Source: Pictodentalium vernedei
Taxonomy: Eukaryota > Mollusca > Scaphopoda > Dentaliida > Dentaliidae
Assembly: GCA_031216915.1 (NCBI GenBank)
Contig: JAUFNR010000061.1
Location: 62,001 to 126,000, forward strand
DNA length: 64,000 bases
Reading direction: 5' to 3'
Shown here: piece after piece, positions 1 through 10,584 of the stretch
Position numbering within the stretch: the first letter of the stretch is position 1
Layout of the letters: every line of letters starts with the position of its first letter
Position numbers and translations under genes: made by a program
The notes under the pieces: model-generated
The model's database searches: none
What the model was told of the DNA's origin: nothing
Seen by the model: the letters and a program-made list of their open reading frames with translations, nothing else

Positions 1-1
1 T

Positions 2-556
2 TAACCCTAACTTCCATAATTTACTACTAACTCTTGCATTTAAAGATTCCATCGCTCTTAAATCGTTTATGTCAAGATTTTTGGACTCCTCGTCCTTCAA
101 AATACCCATACTTTCGCCCCCAGCTGTCATTGATTGCTTCTTAGTAGGTTTTAATTTGGATTTAACACTAGTGCTACGACGAGATTCACTACCTTTCAGT
201 CTTTCTAAATCTTTCTTGGCTTGGGAAATTTCATCTCTCAATCTCTGCTTCTTCAGAAGTTTTTGTTCCTCACGCTTTTTTTGACGCAAACAAAAAAGTT
301 CTACCTGAAGTTCTCTGGTTTCCTCGTCCGACTCAGACTCCGAAACTTCCGGTGACTTGTCAGCTTGATCGGCGACGGTGTCGTTATTGTTAGTTGAATT
401 TCCCCAACTGATACCATGAAGAATATCTTCGTCACTGGTGGAATGTACAGACGACAGTTCCGTGTTAGCAGGGTTGTTTTGTTGTCCGATGTGCGAACCA
501 AGGTGTAAACTTTTATAATCGACTCTGGCGACATCACGTTTATCGCGTTCCGCCAT
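2..556 (-). CDS. Edge-cut coiled-coil protein, N-terminal part
   Basis: An uninterrupted frame of 185 codons runs from an ATG at 556 (good context, purine before and G after) to the left edge, so the C-terminus is missing. The product is acidic and Ser-rich in its first 85 residues (a cluster near residue 75 reads SESESDEE), then a strongly charged Lys/Glu/Arg heptad-like stretch (about residues 85-125) that should form a coiled coil, then a basic Ser/Lys-rich linker and a helix ending LWKLGL. No enzymatic motif is visible. The layout is like the N-terminal region of gag-like ORF1 proteins of invertebrate retroelements, but could equally be a host coiled-coil protein; I cannot name it. It is divergent from the plus-strand gene remnant that begins about 100 bp away. 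Confidence 0.55.
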   Translation of the reverse strand, partial: MAERDKRDVARVDYKSLHLGSHIGQQNNPANTELSSVHSTSDEDILHGISWGNSTNNNDTVADQADKSPEVSESESDEETRELQVELFCLRQKKREEQKLLKKQRLRDEISQAKKDLERLKGSESRRSTSVKSKLKPTKKQSMTAGGESMGILKDEESKNLDINDLRAMESLNARVSSKLWKLGL

Positions 557-654
557 GACAACAATGTAAACAAATGACTGTCACTGACCGATCAACAATT
601 TTCAGCTAGAATTCACTAGTGGAGCAAAGTTCATCAACAATCGACGATGTCATG
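557..654. other. Short divergent intergenic spacer
   Basis: About 100 bp separate the start of the minus-strand coiled-coil frame from the first coding-like piece on the plus strand. It is AT-rich and could hold a shared promoter region, but no TATA box or other recognisable site stands out. Confidence 0.3.
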
Positions 655-2160
655 ATAAAACAAGACTTCCAATTTCAAAATTCATTTTTGGCGATATTTC
701 AACAGTGGGAATTCAAAAGGATTTCAAAGAAATTTTTTCAGAAATATTTCAAGATCTGCTTCCCTCAAACAACATTTCAAAACTGAAGAGTTTTATCAAA
801 ATTATCCCCCCTTACATTAAACGCCACCAGGGAACATATTAATTCAAATCGGTCTACCTTAATAGTATCGACTGTAATATTTTACTTCCCCTGCAATTAA
901 CCAATTTGACTAACGCCAAATATATAAGAAAATCAGACACCTACATCGTACGATTTCGTAACTGGTTGTATCCCTAATAGTGCACCCGAGGTATCGGTAG
1001 GTGATCCATATTTTGCGAACCCCTGTTCTTATTTGAAAGTGCGTGAGGTATTGACACACCTCACGAAAGCTATCCTAACTGACTGTGACAGGAGTTGGAC
1101 AGTTATAGGATGCGATGGGTCACCTTATGCGTTAGGCAGCAGATTGATTGAGAGGTCTTTTGCGGAGTACCGTTCTGACCCAAATAAGTGTTTTCCTTTT
1201 GGAAAGCTCATTTTGATTCCTGGGCTTGGACACATAGAAATGAACTTTGTGAAATGTATTTTTAAACTTTTGTGGCCTATTTATCTGAAAGCATTAGCAA
1301 AGCTGCTCGGATTCAAGTCGCCCAAAGCTTTGGCTTCGTGCGAAGCAGCCAAGAACCACCATAAAATCATGGCAAATACTTGAAATTCTATTTTATTCAA
1401 TGGCAGATGAGCTACTCGTCCCGTTTGTTCGAGATATGCAATTAACTCTTTACCTAACATGAAAAGCAGACGACACTTGCAAAAAAAATTCTTGAATAAC
1501 TAATTTTTTTTTCATTTTTTGTCTCAAAAACATAGGTTATGACCCCTCGTTGGAACGAGCTCGACGAGCCCGTTCCAACGAGGGGTCATAACCTATGTTT
1601 TTGAGACAAAAAATGAAAAAAATAATGAAAATTAATTGGCGATTTTTGAGAATAGCCTTGGCCGGTTTTGGCCGTTACGTTGGGTAAAGGGTTAAATAAA
1701 AACAAATGTAATGTAGAAATGCTCGGGGTGTGGTTAAACAATGCCAATAACCAGAATTATGTTTTACAGTTTGAAATAGCTTTCACGTACTTATTCGCCC
1801 TTCGCTTGTTACGTGCCGGTGTGAGACGCAATAACCACCCAATAATACAATGTGCTATTTCAAAATTAAAAATCTTGTGCCACGGACCTGTGAACATGCC
1901 TGTATATCAAGAGATTTTGCCGCGATATGCAGCGTTACATGTGCAACTACCACCAGCTATAAAGAATCTCTTGTGCCAGAACTCGTCATTCTCTGTGAGT
2001 GGTCACAAATCACAGGGGGAGGGTGGAGATTTCATCGTGGAGGCAAAGAACAGACGTTTAAAAATGTGGATTCCTTTCGGGCTACCAACCGAGCAGCGAT
2101 GGCTGAATGTGTGTCGTAATCTCGACTGCCTGGAAAAGGTAACATTTCCCATAATGTATT
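655..2160 (+). pseudogene. Remnant of a large uncharacterised metazoan multi-copy protein family
   Basis: Three coding-like stretches lie in order: about 655-838 (contains KFIFGDISTVGIQKDF and IKIIPPYIKRHQGTY), about 927-1380 (WTVIGCDGSPYALGSRLIE, then GLGHIEMNFVKCIFKLLW and LGFKSPKALASCEAAKNHHK) and about 1696-2160 (LFALRLLRAGVRRNN, then FSVSGHKSQGEGGDFI, LKMWIPFGLPTEQRWL and VCRNLDCLEKV). From memory these blocks, in this order, belong to a poorly characterised protein family that is abundant in cnidarian and mollusc genomes; no function is established that I know of. Between the second and third stretches, just after 1380, the family block DELLVPFVRDM appears in another frame, and a hairpin MITE (1446-1691) sits inside the coding region. 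Stops and frame changes separate the pieces, so this is a dead copy, or one with unrecognised introns. It may be transposon-derived. Confidence 0.6.
1446..1691. mobile_element. Hairpin MITE with TTAA target duplication (copy 1)
   Basis: The element is flanked by TTAA at 1442-1445 and 1692-1695 and has inverted ends: left CTCTTTACCTAAC, right (reversed) CCCTTTACCCAAC. TTAA duplication plus CCC-type ends is typical of piggyBac-like elements; no transposase is present. Its centre, about 1504-1623, is a nearly perfect palindrome with arms of roughly 57 bp meeting near GAGCTCGACGAGC. It interrupts the gene remnant at 655-2160. Related copies are at 2326-2513, 35222-35470 and 55769-57260. Confidence 0.8.
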
Positions 2161-2325
2161 GATCACAGGTCCGAAGCCATAGGAGGGAGTCGGCAGTGCG
2201 AATCCCCACCCCACCGCCTTGGCAACCTCCGTTGAAAATTTTGACATCTCTGTCGGAAATTTTGGCCTCTTTTCACGAGAATTTATGTGCAAAATGGAAG
2301 ATTTGGGGTAATTGGAAAAATATAA

Positions 2326-2513
2326 CCCTTCACACAACGCAAATAGAAGACGACACTTGGCACAAAAATGTTGAATAACTAAAAATTTCGATTTTTGTCT
2401 CGAAAACATAGCTGATGACCCTTAATTGGAACAAGCTCAATGAGCTCGTTCCAGTGAGGGATCATACGCTATGTTTTTGAGAGCTCGTTCCAATGAGGGG
2501 TCATAAGCTATGT
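2326..2513. mobile_element. Degenerate copy of the hairpin MITE (copy 2)
   Basis: The left end (AACCCTTCACACAACGC) and the following AGACGACACTTGGCACA and GTCTCGAAAACATAGCTGATGA blocks align by eye with copy 1. The right arm is present twice in shortened form, ending in AGCTATGTG, and the right TTAA end is not visible. This is a rearranged, older copy. Confidence 0.6.
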
Positions 2514-2986
2514 GAACACGTACGGATTATTGGTGATCTGGAAGTCGAAGTGATGGGGTTGACTCCCAATACTTTTGAGAACATATCGGGACTTCATAGA
2601 GGTAGGTTGTACTTTTGTACTCTCCTCCAGATTAACTCCCCATCGGGGCCGGTCACTATATCATGGATTTCTGATCCTCGTCCTACACCGAATTCCCAAT
2701 GACGGCTCTATTAATTTAGTAAAAAGACAAGTTTATTCACGAGTAGCCCGATGCATCTTATTTAGTTGTGAGATGCCTCTGTCTAATCGATGAAATTCGG
2801 CGTACGACGAGTTTCGGAGGGTCGATAGATTTGAAACCCCGCCCCTCCCATTTGGCAACTTTACGGAATTTTATGGTCGCATTCATTGGCACGATTCTAC
2901 CCTTTGAATATGCGTATTTTTATTTAAGGGGGAAGAAGGTGAGATACGACGGGCAGGCTGTTTGGTGTAACGGCCTAAATTTTTGA
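2514..2986 (+). pseudogene. Coding-like remnant, possibly the downstream part of the same family
   Basis: Two short open stretches stand out: one around 2560-2700 (LEVEVMGLTPNTFENISGLH) and one around 2768-2986 ending GKKVRYDGQAVWCNGLNF, which includes PSHLATLRNFMVAFIG. The amino-acid texture is protein-like rather than random, and the position is right for a continuation of the 655-2160 remnant, but I cannot match either with confidence. Confidence 0.3.
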
Positions 2987-3059
2987 TGTGTAGACAAAAT
3001 TTGTGAGCGTGAGGGATTCAGATTGAACAGCTCTTGATATGAAAATTCGTAGTTTTATA

Positions 3060-3420
3060 CGATTGTTGGCGTAATCCTTCCGCCGGTAGAGAGTTTCGGG
3101 TGTTGGAACTTTTGGTTCTGACCTGTGTAGAGCTCCCCTTCTTTAGCCAAGGGTGGTAGCAGTTGTGAATAATTGCAGACATTTTGATGTGCAACTCTTC
3201 TGACGAGGGAGAGTTTTGGACGTTGGAACCTGGATTCCGACTTATGAGCGCTCCCCTTCTTTATCCAAGGGTGGTAGCAGCCGTAATATTTATAAAAATC
3301 CTCGATGTTTGGTATGTAACTCTTTTGCCGGGGAAGTGGGACTTGGTGATCGAAACAGTGGTTATGGCCTGAAAAGTGAATACCTAATAGACGGTAGAAT
3401 AAATTTGTTTCCACCTATAG
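3060..3420. repeat. Three degenerate tandem repeats of about 115-125 bp
   Basis: A block containing CTCCCCTTCTTTANCCAAGGGTGGTAGCAG and a following AACTCTTNTG..GRGGGA occurs about three times, at roughly 3060, 3180 and 3300, with substitutions between units. Frames are open across it on both strands (119 codons on minus), which I attribute to the repeat and not to a gene. Confidence 0.55.
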
Positions 3421-3559
3421 AATAGAGATGTAGTTGTACATGCCAATTGAAATATGAAAAATGAAAATCCAAAATTCCATGTGACTTCCTCCGAAGTTGA
3501 AATAGCAATAGGGGGAATTGTAATAAACGTTAAATTAATATATATATTGAAATCTTTCG

Positions 3560-4025
3560 CCATTTGTTGTTGTTTGTTTTTTTTTCTCAGCTTATAGCCC
3601 TTTCAATGAGCCCTTGACCGGATATTATTATTTTTTTATCATTAAACGCGGTTCAGTAGTGGATTTGAAACATGCCCTCTAAATTCACCTATGTGTATGA
3701 TTACCCTTGGTTGGCTTTTGCGACGGGGCTGTCGGCTGGAACTCATTTCTTATAAGTGGGTTCGAGCCGAGGGCAACGGCGCAAGAGGGGTGCCAAGGCA
3801 GCGTTAAACGTTTGTGACAGTCCTAGGTGACTGAGAAAGGAAACTAATCCCTATTTAGGAACGAACCTGCAGAAACCCCAGACAACAAATTTGTGTACGG
3901 CTAGATCTTGCTTGACTTCTGTGCGAGGCTGTCTGCTGGAACTCACTTCTTGTAAGTGAGTTTGGGCCGAGAGCGTTGGCGCAGAGGAAGGGTCTAGGCG
4001 GGGTTAGATCAGTGTCGTTACAGAT
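3560..4025 (+). repeat. Probable 5' LTR of element A
   Basis: It lies directly upstream of the primer-binding-site-like sequence at 4032. It carries two related blocks about 203 bp apart (around 3706-3806 and 3909-4009), each containing CTGGAACTCAYTTCTTRTAAGTG followed by a GCCGAG..GGCGCA segment, so the LTR seems to hold an internal direct duplication. The start coordinate is a guess. Confidence 0.4.
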
Positions 4026-4192
4026 TTTTGGCGTCGCCGACAGGATTAATTGTAAATTGACACTTTTGATAAAAGAATTTATTATTTTAGTTCGGTTCTT
4101 TAGTGTTTGAGGACAGGGTTGTTTTTAGGTTGTAATTGAAGTCGTTGTGGTGAATTGATATATTTGTTGAGACATAATCCCCATATAAAAAA

Positions 4193-5421
4193 AATGGCTA
4201 GTGGAATTAGTCAAGAGTTGGAAGACTATATGTATACCTCGGAGGCCCTGGCCGCTGATATAACGGCCAGAGGTGCTAGACCTAAGGAATTTCGGAATGT
4301 TCCCCTTACTTCTGATCCTACCCCTGGGAGAAAGATTAGTAAGGTTGATGCGACTATTTTGAAGTGTCAACAGTTGAGTGACGAATTGCAGACTTCTATT
4401 GTTGATTTATGTAACCAAACGGAGGATTACACTGGAGTGATTGACACGCCTGGGGCAATTTCGGCAATTCAACTGCTCGTCGAGCTCTTGCTGGGCGCGC
4501 GGTTGATTCGGCGAAAGTGACCAGGGTGGTCCAAAATAATAAGATTTTTGGGGAGAATCAGAAAGTATCGAGTTTGCCCAGACCTCAGCGTGGGGCAACA
4601 GTCTTGCAGCTGGATGGTAGATATAGTGATCAAGCTTATCCGCGTAAACCGATTGTTACGCCGGATACTTTTAATGGAACCACCAGTGAAGCTGATTGGT
4701 TATGCCATTTTGAGAAATGTTGTTGATTAACCAGTGGTCTGAAGACCGGGCTCGTCAATTTCTAGTGGTGTCTTTAAGGGGCGCCGCCTTGCAGTTTTAT
4801 GAAGATTTGAACCCAGAAATTAAAGCTAATTCTCATAGAGTTATGCAGAATTTGCGAGATCGTTTTGATCCATTTAAGGGTACTGCAATATATAGGGCCC
4901 AATTAAGATCTAGACGTAGGTCACAGCGGGAGACCTTGCCTGAGTTAGCGCAAAGTATTAGGCACCTAGTAAGAAAGTCTTATCCAGGGGTTCCCCTAGA
5001 TGTTAGGGATGATCTGGTCAAGGATAGCTTTATTTCCGCACTGACGGATAATGAAGTCAGAATGCAAGTGTTGAGGGCTAAGCCCGAGACCCTTGATGTG
5101 GCAGTGCGAGCTGCTTTAGATGAGGAATCATATAAGAAGGTAGAGGTACCTTCTTCGGTTGGTGTAGTTGGGGAATCGGAGGTTTCGAGTGAAATCGGTG
5201 CATTAACCCAGGTGGTGAAAAACTTGCAGGAACAATTGAGAGAGATGCAGATTGAGCAAAATAATTTGCGGGAAGAAGTTTTCAGACAGAGCAGAGGTCG
5301 GAACAATAATAATTTTTATAGAGGTCGTCGTGGCCGAGGTGGTTATAGAAATAGAGGTAGAGGTAAAGGTGATTGGTCACACGAGCCTAATTTAAATAAT
5401 AATCAGGATTTAAACGAGTAA
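4193..5421 (+). pseudogene. gag: Element A gag region
   Basis: Gag-type capsid region. In the middle is a segment typical of retrotransposon gag (RARQFLVVSLRGAALQFYED, then LRDRF, then a helix with ETLPELAQSIRHLVRKSYPG), followed by a coiled-coil stretch (LQEQLREMQIEQNNLREEVF) and an Arg/Gly-rich tail (about 5290-5370) that probably binds RNA in place of a zinc knuckle, since no CCHC motif is visible. Fossil; not an active gene. Confidence 0.75.
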
Positions 5422-5453
5422 AGACTGGGGTAGGGGTCGCACCTCAGTCTAGG

Positions 5454-5648
5454 ATGGAAAGGACCCTCCCACCTGAGAGTATCGGTCATAGTTATCTGAC
5501 TCTTAAAGTCTTGAATGAAAATGTTAAGTTCCTACTGGATACTGGTTCGGCGGTGAGTTTAATCAGTACCAAAGTGTTACATGATATTTTGGGAATCTCC
5601 ACAGAGTACCGAACTGACAGTGTATTGAAAGTGTTGCAAGTGAATTAA
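5454..5648 (+). pseudogene. Element A protease fragment
   Basis: A retropepsin-type fragment with the catalytic DTGSAVSLIS motif near 5548. It follows gag closely. The rest of pol is absent; the pearl-like array begins about 65 bp further on. Confidence 0.75.
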
Positions 5649-5740
5649 GAAATCAGAATGCTCAGCTATTTATAACTAGAGGGGTGTCATTTGTGCGCAA
5701 AGCACACTATAGTATATCCCCACATCGCATTTGTGATTAT

Positions 5741-7691
5741 TGTCGGGGCCGAATCAAAAATCCAAAACCTTTATGCACATCTACAGACGCTTTTGATTGA
5801 CATGAACACACTTTTAGTGTTTCGAATTGAAACCCCTAGGAGTTTTTCTCCGGAAACCATTCCTCTAACGACAAAAATGGCGCCCCTTGCACCCCTCGTG
5901 GCCAAATCAAAAATCCAAAACCTTTATGCACATCTACAGACCCTATTGATTAACATGAACACACTATAAGTGTTTCGAATTGAAACCCCTAGGAGTTTTT
6001 CACTGGAAACCATTCCTCTAACGACAAAAGTGGTGGCCCTTGCGCCCCCGGGGGCCGAATCAAAAATCCAAAACCTTTATGCACATCTACAGACCCTATG
6101 AATGAACATGAACACAATTTCAATGTTTCGAATTGAAACCCCCCAAGGAGTTTTTCTCCGGAAACCATTCCTCTAACGACAAAAATGGTGCCCCTTGCGC
6201 CCTCCGAAGCTGAATCAAAAATACAAAACCTTTATGCACATCTACAGGCCCTATTGATTAACATGAACACACTTTCAGTGTTTCGAATTGAAACCCCTAG
6301 GAGTTTTTCTCTGGAAACCATTCCTCTAACGACAAAAATGGTGCCCCTCGGGGCCGAATAAAAAATCCAAAACCTTTATACACATCTACAGACCCTATTA
6401 ATGAAGATGAACACACTTTCAATGTTTCGAATTGAAACCCCTAGGAGTTTTTCGCCGGAAACCATCCCTCTAACAACAAAAATGGTGCCCCCTGTGCCCC
6501 TCGAAGCCGAATAAAAAATCCAAAGCCTTTATGCACATCTACTGACCCTATTAATGAAGATGAACGAACTTTCAGTGTTTCGAATTGAAACCCCTAGGAG
6601 TTTTTCGCCGGAAACCACTCCTCTAACGACAAAAATAGAGCCCCTTGCGCCCCTCGAAGCCGAATAAAAAATCCAAAACCTTTATGCACATCTACAGACC
6701 CTATTGATTAACATGAACACACTTTCAGTATTTCAAATTGAAACCCCTAGGAGTTTTTCTCCGGAAACCATTCCTCTAACGACAAAAATGGTGCCCCTTG
6801 CGCCCCTCGGGGCCCAAATCAAAAATCCAAAACCTTTATGCACATCTACAGACCCTACTGATTAACATGACCACACGTTTAGTGTTTCGAATTGAAACCC
6901 CTAGGAGTTTTTCTCTGGAAACCATCCCTCTAACGACAAAAATGGAGCCCCTTGCGCCCCTCGGGGCCGAATGAAAAGTCCAAAACCTTTATGCACATCT
7001 ACAGACCCTACTAATGAACATGAACGAACTTTCAGTGTTTCGAATTGAAACTCCTAGCAGTTTTTCGTCGGAAACCATTCCTCTAACGACACAAATGGTG
7101 TCCCTTGCGCCCCTCGGGGCCGAATCCAAAATCCAAAACCTTTATGCACATCCACAGACCCTATGAATGAACATGAACACACTTTCAATGTTTCGAATTG
7201 AAACCCCTAGGAGTTTTTCGCCGGACACCATTCCTCTAACGACAAAAGTGGTGCCCCTCGCGCCCCCGAGGGCCGAATCAAAGATCCAAAACCTTTATGC
7301 ACATCTACAGACCCTATTGATTAACATGAGCACACTTTTAGTGTTTCGAATTGAAACTCCTAGCAGTTTTTCTCCGGAAACCATCCCTCTAACGACAAAA
7401 ATGGTGTCCCTTGCGCCCCTCGGGGCCGAATCAAAAATCCAAAACCTTTATGCACATCTACAGGCCCTATGAATGAACACGAACACACCTTCAATGTTTC
7501 GAAATGAAACCCCTAGGAGTTTTTCGCCGGAAACCATTCTTCTAACGACAAAAGTGGTGCCCCTTACGCCCCGAGGGCCGAATCAAAAATCCAAAACCTT
7601 TATGCACATCTACAGACCCTATGAATGAACATGAACACACTTTCAATTTTTTGAATTGAAACCCCTAGGAGTTTTTCGCCGGAAACCATTC
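5741..7691 (+). repeat. Tandem core array, about 13 units of 152 bp
   Basis: Each unit runs GAATCAAAAATCCAAAACC, then CATCTACAGACCCTAT, then GTGTTTCGAATTGAAACCCC and GAAACCATTCCTCTAACGAC. The short variable segment before each unit boundary (GCGCCCCTCGGGGCC and variants) is palindromic and is the least conserved part. Open frames across it are repeat artefacts. Confidence 0.85.
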
Positions 7692-7761
7692 CCGGACGGA
7701 CGGACGGACGGACGGACGGACGGACGGACGAACGGACGGACGGACGGACGGACGGACGGAG
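7692..7761. repeat. (ACGG)n tetranucleotide microsatellite
   Basis: About 17 copies of CGGA with one A-for-G interruption near 7731. In pearl-type elements this microsatellite always sits between the tandem core and the 3' hairpin, as it does here. Confidence 0.9.
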
Positions 7762-7800
7762 ACAACCAATATATCCCCGCAATTTTCAAATGCGGGGATA

Positions 7801-9350
7801 AAAAAGTTTCAACTTCAAGAGATAGTTGGTGTTCTGTAAAAAAATTTGCATTTGGGTGAAAGCTGAAAAAGAAATTAATTATTCACCATGTATTTTGAAA
7901 ATCAGATCAACAAAAAGAAAAAAAGATGAAGCACGCCCCCCCCCCCACCCGCACGCCCCCCACCCCCACCCCCCACCCCCCACACACACACTCCCTTTTC
8001 TCAGAAGAACCCTTAAGTCCCAATGTACCCTTATCCCTACATAGAGGGAAGAATGGGTAGTAAACAGTGAAAAAAAAGTATTCTTAAATTGTGAGGGGTT
8101 GTTCGTCCATACACATCTCACAAAGTTTCGCCCCCGCATTCAACAATAGACCAGATAAATCATTTAAAAGACGATTATCAGATTTGGCAGCGACTTTGAT
8201 TCAACTGTCCGTGATTTTTGTGAAAATTAAAATTCTACAATTTTTTCAGCATATTTTCTTTCATTGCCGTCACTAATTTACCAGGTGAACCTGATTTGAA
8301 ATGATATTGAAGGATGTTCCAGTCCAGTTACGACACATTTCTTTTCTTTATGATATGTGTCGGAGATCGAAGTTAATGACCTCGTGAATAACACACTACA
8401 TTCTGCGTTACATAGCACAGAAGTTATCGCATGTTTAACAATGTTTACTTGACTATTCTGCACTAGATAGCACATTAACTAACGAGCGTTTTCTGCACTT
8501 GACGTGACAGGACTTCTAGTTTTAACTGTAAAAATATATGTCAGAGTGCCATATGATATGTTCTATTTCTGTTTAATGTCAACAAGGACCTGGAGCTGTA
8601 CTTTGAATAGTAAACTTTATGTCAGGTAACACAAATAACATCTAGACCGCATATCATGTAAACTTGCTTTTTTGGTCCCTGAAAGTCCTGGAAAAGTCCT
8701 TGAATTTCAATCTTGATTTGGTGTTCAAGGCCTGACTTCAGGCAGATGCAAACACCAGTGCTGCTGATGATTGATTGATGCTCAACATCATTCCACCATT
8801 CCGTCTTACTAGATCCTGCAACTTGGCGAACATTTTGCGTGACCCGGCGACAATTTTGGCAGAAATCACAGGAGTCGAAATGACGCTTGTCTACTTGTTG
8901 CCGACAAGTAATTTCTACCTACCAGCGACAACCAAAAAATAAATTCACTTGTCCTGGTGACAAGTGTATTTTTGCCATGACTTGTTATGTTGTTGAAATA
9001 ATTCCCAAACATTTCAATTCCGATTACAGGAAAAAATCCGAAACAATTGGCACTCATCATCTAGTGTTTCTGGGGAAAACTTGTTTCCATTTCTAACTGA
9101 ATGTATACGTCATGCCGGGGTAACTACACAACTGTTGAAAGACAATGTGTTCAGCGTCATCTGCAAAGAGTTTAGTCCTGGGTAAATTTGTGTTAAAAAA
9201 CGCTGAATTGACTTGGAAAAATCGGCGGAATGCACAAAGGGGGCCGAATGTATTGAAAGTCAGTTTGTTAAAGTTGGTTTCAATGGGTGGCAAGTAAAAA
9301 CAAATTTACTTGTCACAGGTGACAAGTCAGTGTTTTTGAATATTTCGACC
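7801..9350. other. Non-coding interval with simple and palindromic repeats
   Basis: No gene is recognised. It contains a C-rich low-complexity tract at 7935-7995 (poly-C with ACAC), and three short self-complementary ACTTGT..ACAAGT motifs: 8893-8909, 8946-8966 (CACTTGTC / GTGACAAGTG) and 9309-9328 (ACTTGTCAC / GTGACAAGT). The last is a near-perfect hairpin. These may be pieces of an old foldback element. Confidence 0.5.
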
Positions 9351-9548
9351 TAATAATAATAACACTTTGGACAGCCGCTGATTTGTCGCGGTTCTCGGAC
9401 GAGAAGGCCATGGTTACCCCTGAACTCCCAACTGCTTCCCTATTCCCACACTTCTCCTCTCCTCACAACACTCGAAGACGAACTGCTCGATGATATCCCT
9501 TGTCCCATTCTTCCCAATCTCTCCGATTAGCATATTAACCCTCTCCTT

Positions 9549-10390
9549 TTAGTCTCCCCCTAACCACATGTCCTTCATTCTCCCATCCCACTTCCCCATT
9601 ATACTCCCAGCGAATCTCATTCTTTTAGACTGATACTTTGGGCATTCTAGAAGAAAGTGTTCCAGGGTCTCCACCATGCCCAAGTTACACATCTGGTACT
9701 CCCTTTCACCGTCTTTTCCAATTTTTCCCTTCACTTCCAGGGATCGCGACCTCAGCTTGAACAACAGTGACCCCCAAAGGTGCCATCAGGGTACTCTTCA
9801 AAACCTGGCCTCTCTTTATCACGCAGGCCACCCAAAGACCTCTTTGATTTGAACCCCTCTCGCCAATTACGGTTACAATCCACCATGACCCTTTCTCTGA
9901 CGATTTTTTTACCCTGGTTTGCCCCAACGTCCAGGTCCGAGATCTCCAATGAGTAGCTCTCTACTAGCTCCCTCACTTGGACCATCCACCCCGTTTTGAT
10001 ATTTGAGTTGAAAATTCTCAGGAACATTACTTTACACCATCGGCTGTCGGGGAGATTTACCAAATAATTAAGATAACCGAGTTTCAACAGGTCTATCCTG
10101 TCCTTGATCCTCATCCACCCAAGCTCACCCGATTGCTTCTAGCGCTGCGGCATTACTCGACCTCGTTATCCTTCGGCCTACATCGTCCTGCAAGATTTCC
10201 AAGCTCTTTACGGCCGTCTGGTTTAGGGGTACCACTTCCGTACCGTATGTTATACTTGGCAGCCCCACCATTTCCCAAATGGTTTTCCCCACGAAAACCT
10301 TATTGAAACTGTTTCTCCCTATAAGTTTCATTTGGTTAAGGATTCGCTTCCCCTTCAGAATCAATTTATTTGTGTGGTTTCGGTAGATGC
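9549..10390 (-). pseudogene. LINE copy 1: C-terminal region
   Basis: It encodes, in several frames, the segments KLILKGKRILNQMKL and VGLPSITYGTEVVPLNQ (10390-10130), IKDRIDLLKLGYLNYL (10114 on) and a Cys/His motif MCNLGMVETLEHFLLECP near 9660. All align by eye with the intact-frame version in copy 2. Frame changes separate the pieces near 10120 and 9760. Element C was inserted exactly after the codons for GRGI-YR. Confidence 0.85.
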
Positions 10391-10577
10391 TGTGATGAGA
10401 TTCAAACAGTAATAATAATATATAAGCATAAGTGTAACTTTGATAACTTTTATTCTGCTTTATAATTTCGTCATTCCAACTCTCGCAACACATAATCTCG
10501 AACCCATAATCTCGAACCCTCGTCTATCTACAGCAAACGGTCCTACTAAACATATGCCCATTATATATACCATAACA
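10391..10577 (-). repeat. Element C LTR (3' LTR in element orientation)
   Basis: 187 bp, TG..CA ends. It is longer than its partner because the 14-mer ATAATCTCGAACCC is present twice. The purine-rich tract lies immediately inside it. Confidence 0.92.
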
Positions 10578-10584
10578 TTCCCCC

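Larger units (their letters stand above)
3560..5690 (+). mobile_element. Element A: 5' part of a Ty3/Gypsy LTR retrotransposon (fossil)
   Basis: A plus-oriented fossil made up of a probable 5' LTR (end near 4025), a primer-binding-site-like TGGCGTCGCCGAC at 4032, gag (from 4193) and the start of a protease. Reverse transcriptase, integrase and the 3' LTR are not seen: the pearl-like array begins directly after the protease. The element is broken, with about three breaks including the loss of its 3' half. The left LTR boundary is uncertain because no second LTR is in the window. The same 13-base primer site is used by element B. Age cannot be judged without the second LTR. Confidence 0.7.
5713..7800 (+). 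mobile_element. Pearl-like HINE (non-autonomous Helentron-type) with a 152-bp tandem core
   Basis: The architecture matches bivalve pearl elements. A 5' end contains ATATCCCCACATCGCATT; then come about 13 tandem units of 150-155 bp (CCAAAACCTTTATGCACAT recurs near 5762, 5915, 6068, 6223, 6367, 6520, 6673, 6827, 6980, 7133, 7286, 7439 and 7591); then an (ACGG)n microsatellite at 7692-7761; then a terminal hairpin at 7772-7800 whose arms TATCCCCGCA / TGCGGGGATA are perfect. The 5' end resembles the hairpin arm, as expected for Helentron-type ends. Units share long identical blocks, so homogenisation or recent expansion is likely. A related TGCGGGGATAT end is near 51430. Confidence 0.75.

Noticed and set aside
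3055-3414. Minus-strand frame of 119 codons
   Set aside because: It spans three degenerate tandem units and shows no domain.
7600-7782. Frame encoding a repeated RPSV motif
   Set aside because: A direct reading of the (CGGA)n microsatellite.
5713-7800. Regular direct repeats considered as a CRISPR array
   Set aside because: Units are 152 bp, fully tandem with no unique spacers, followed by (ACGG)n and a hairpin, and the genome is animal.
8640-8790. Protein-like texture around GTCCCTGAAAGTCCTGG
   Set aside because: Short, no consistent frame, and I could not tie it to a gene or repeat family with confidence.
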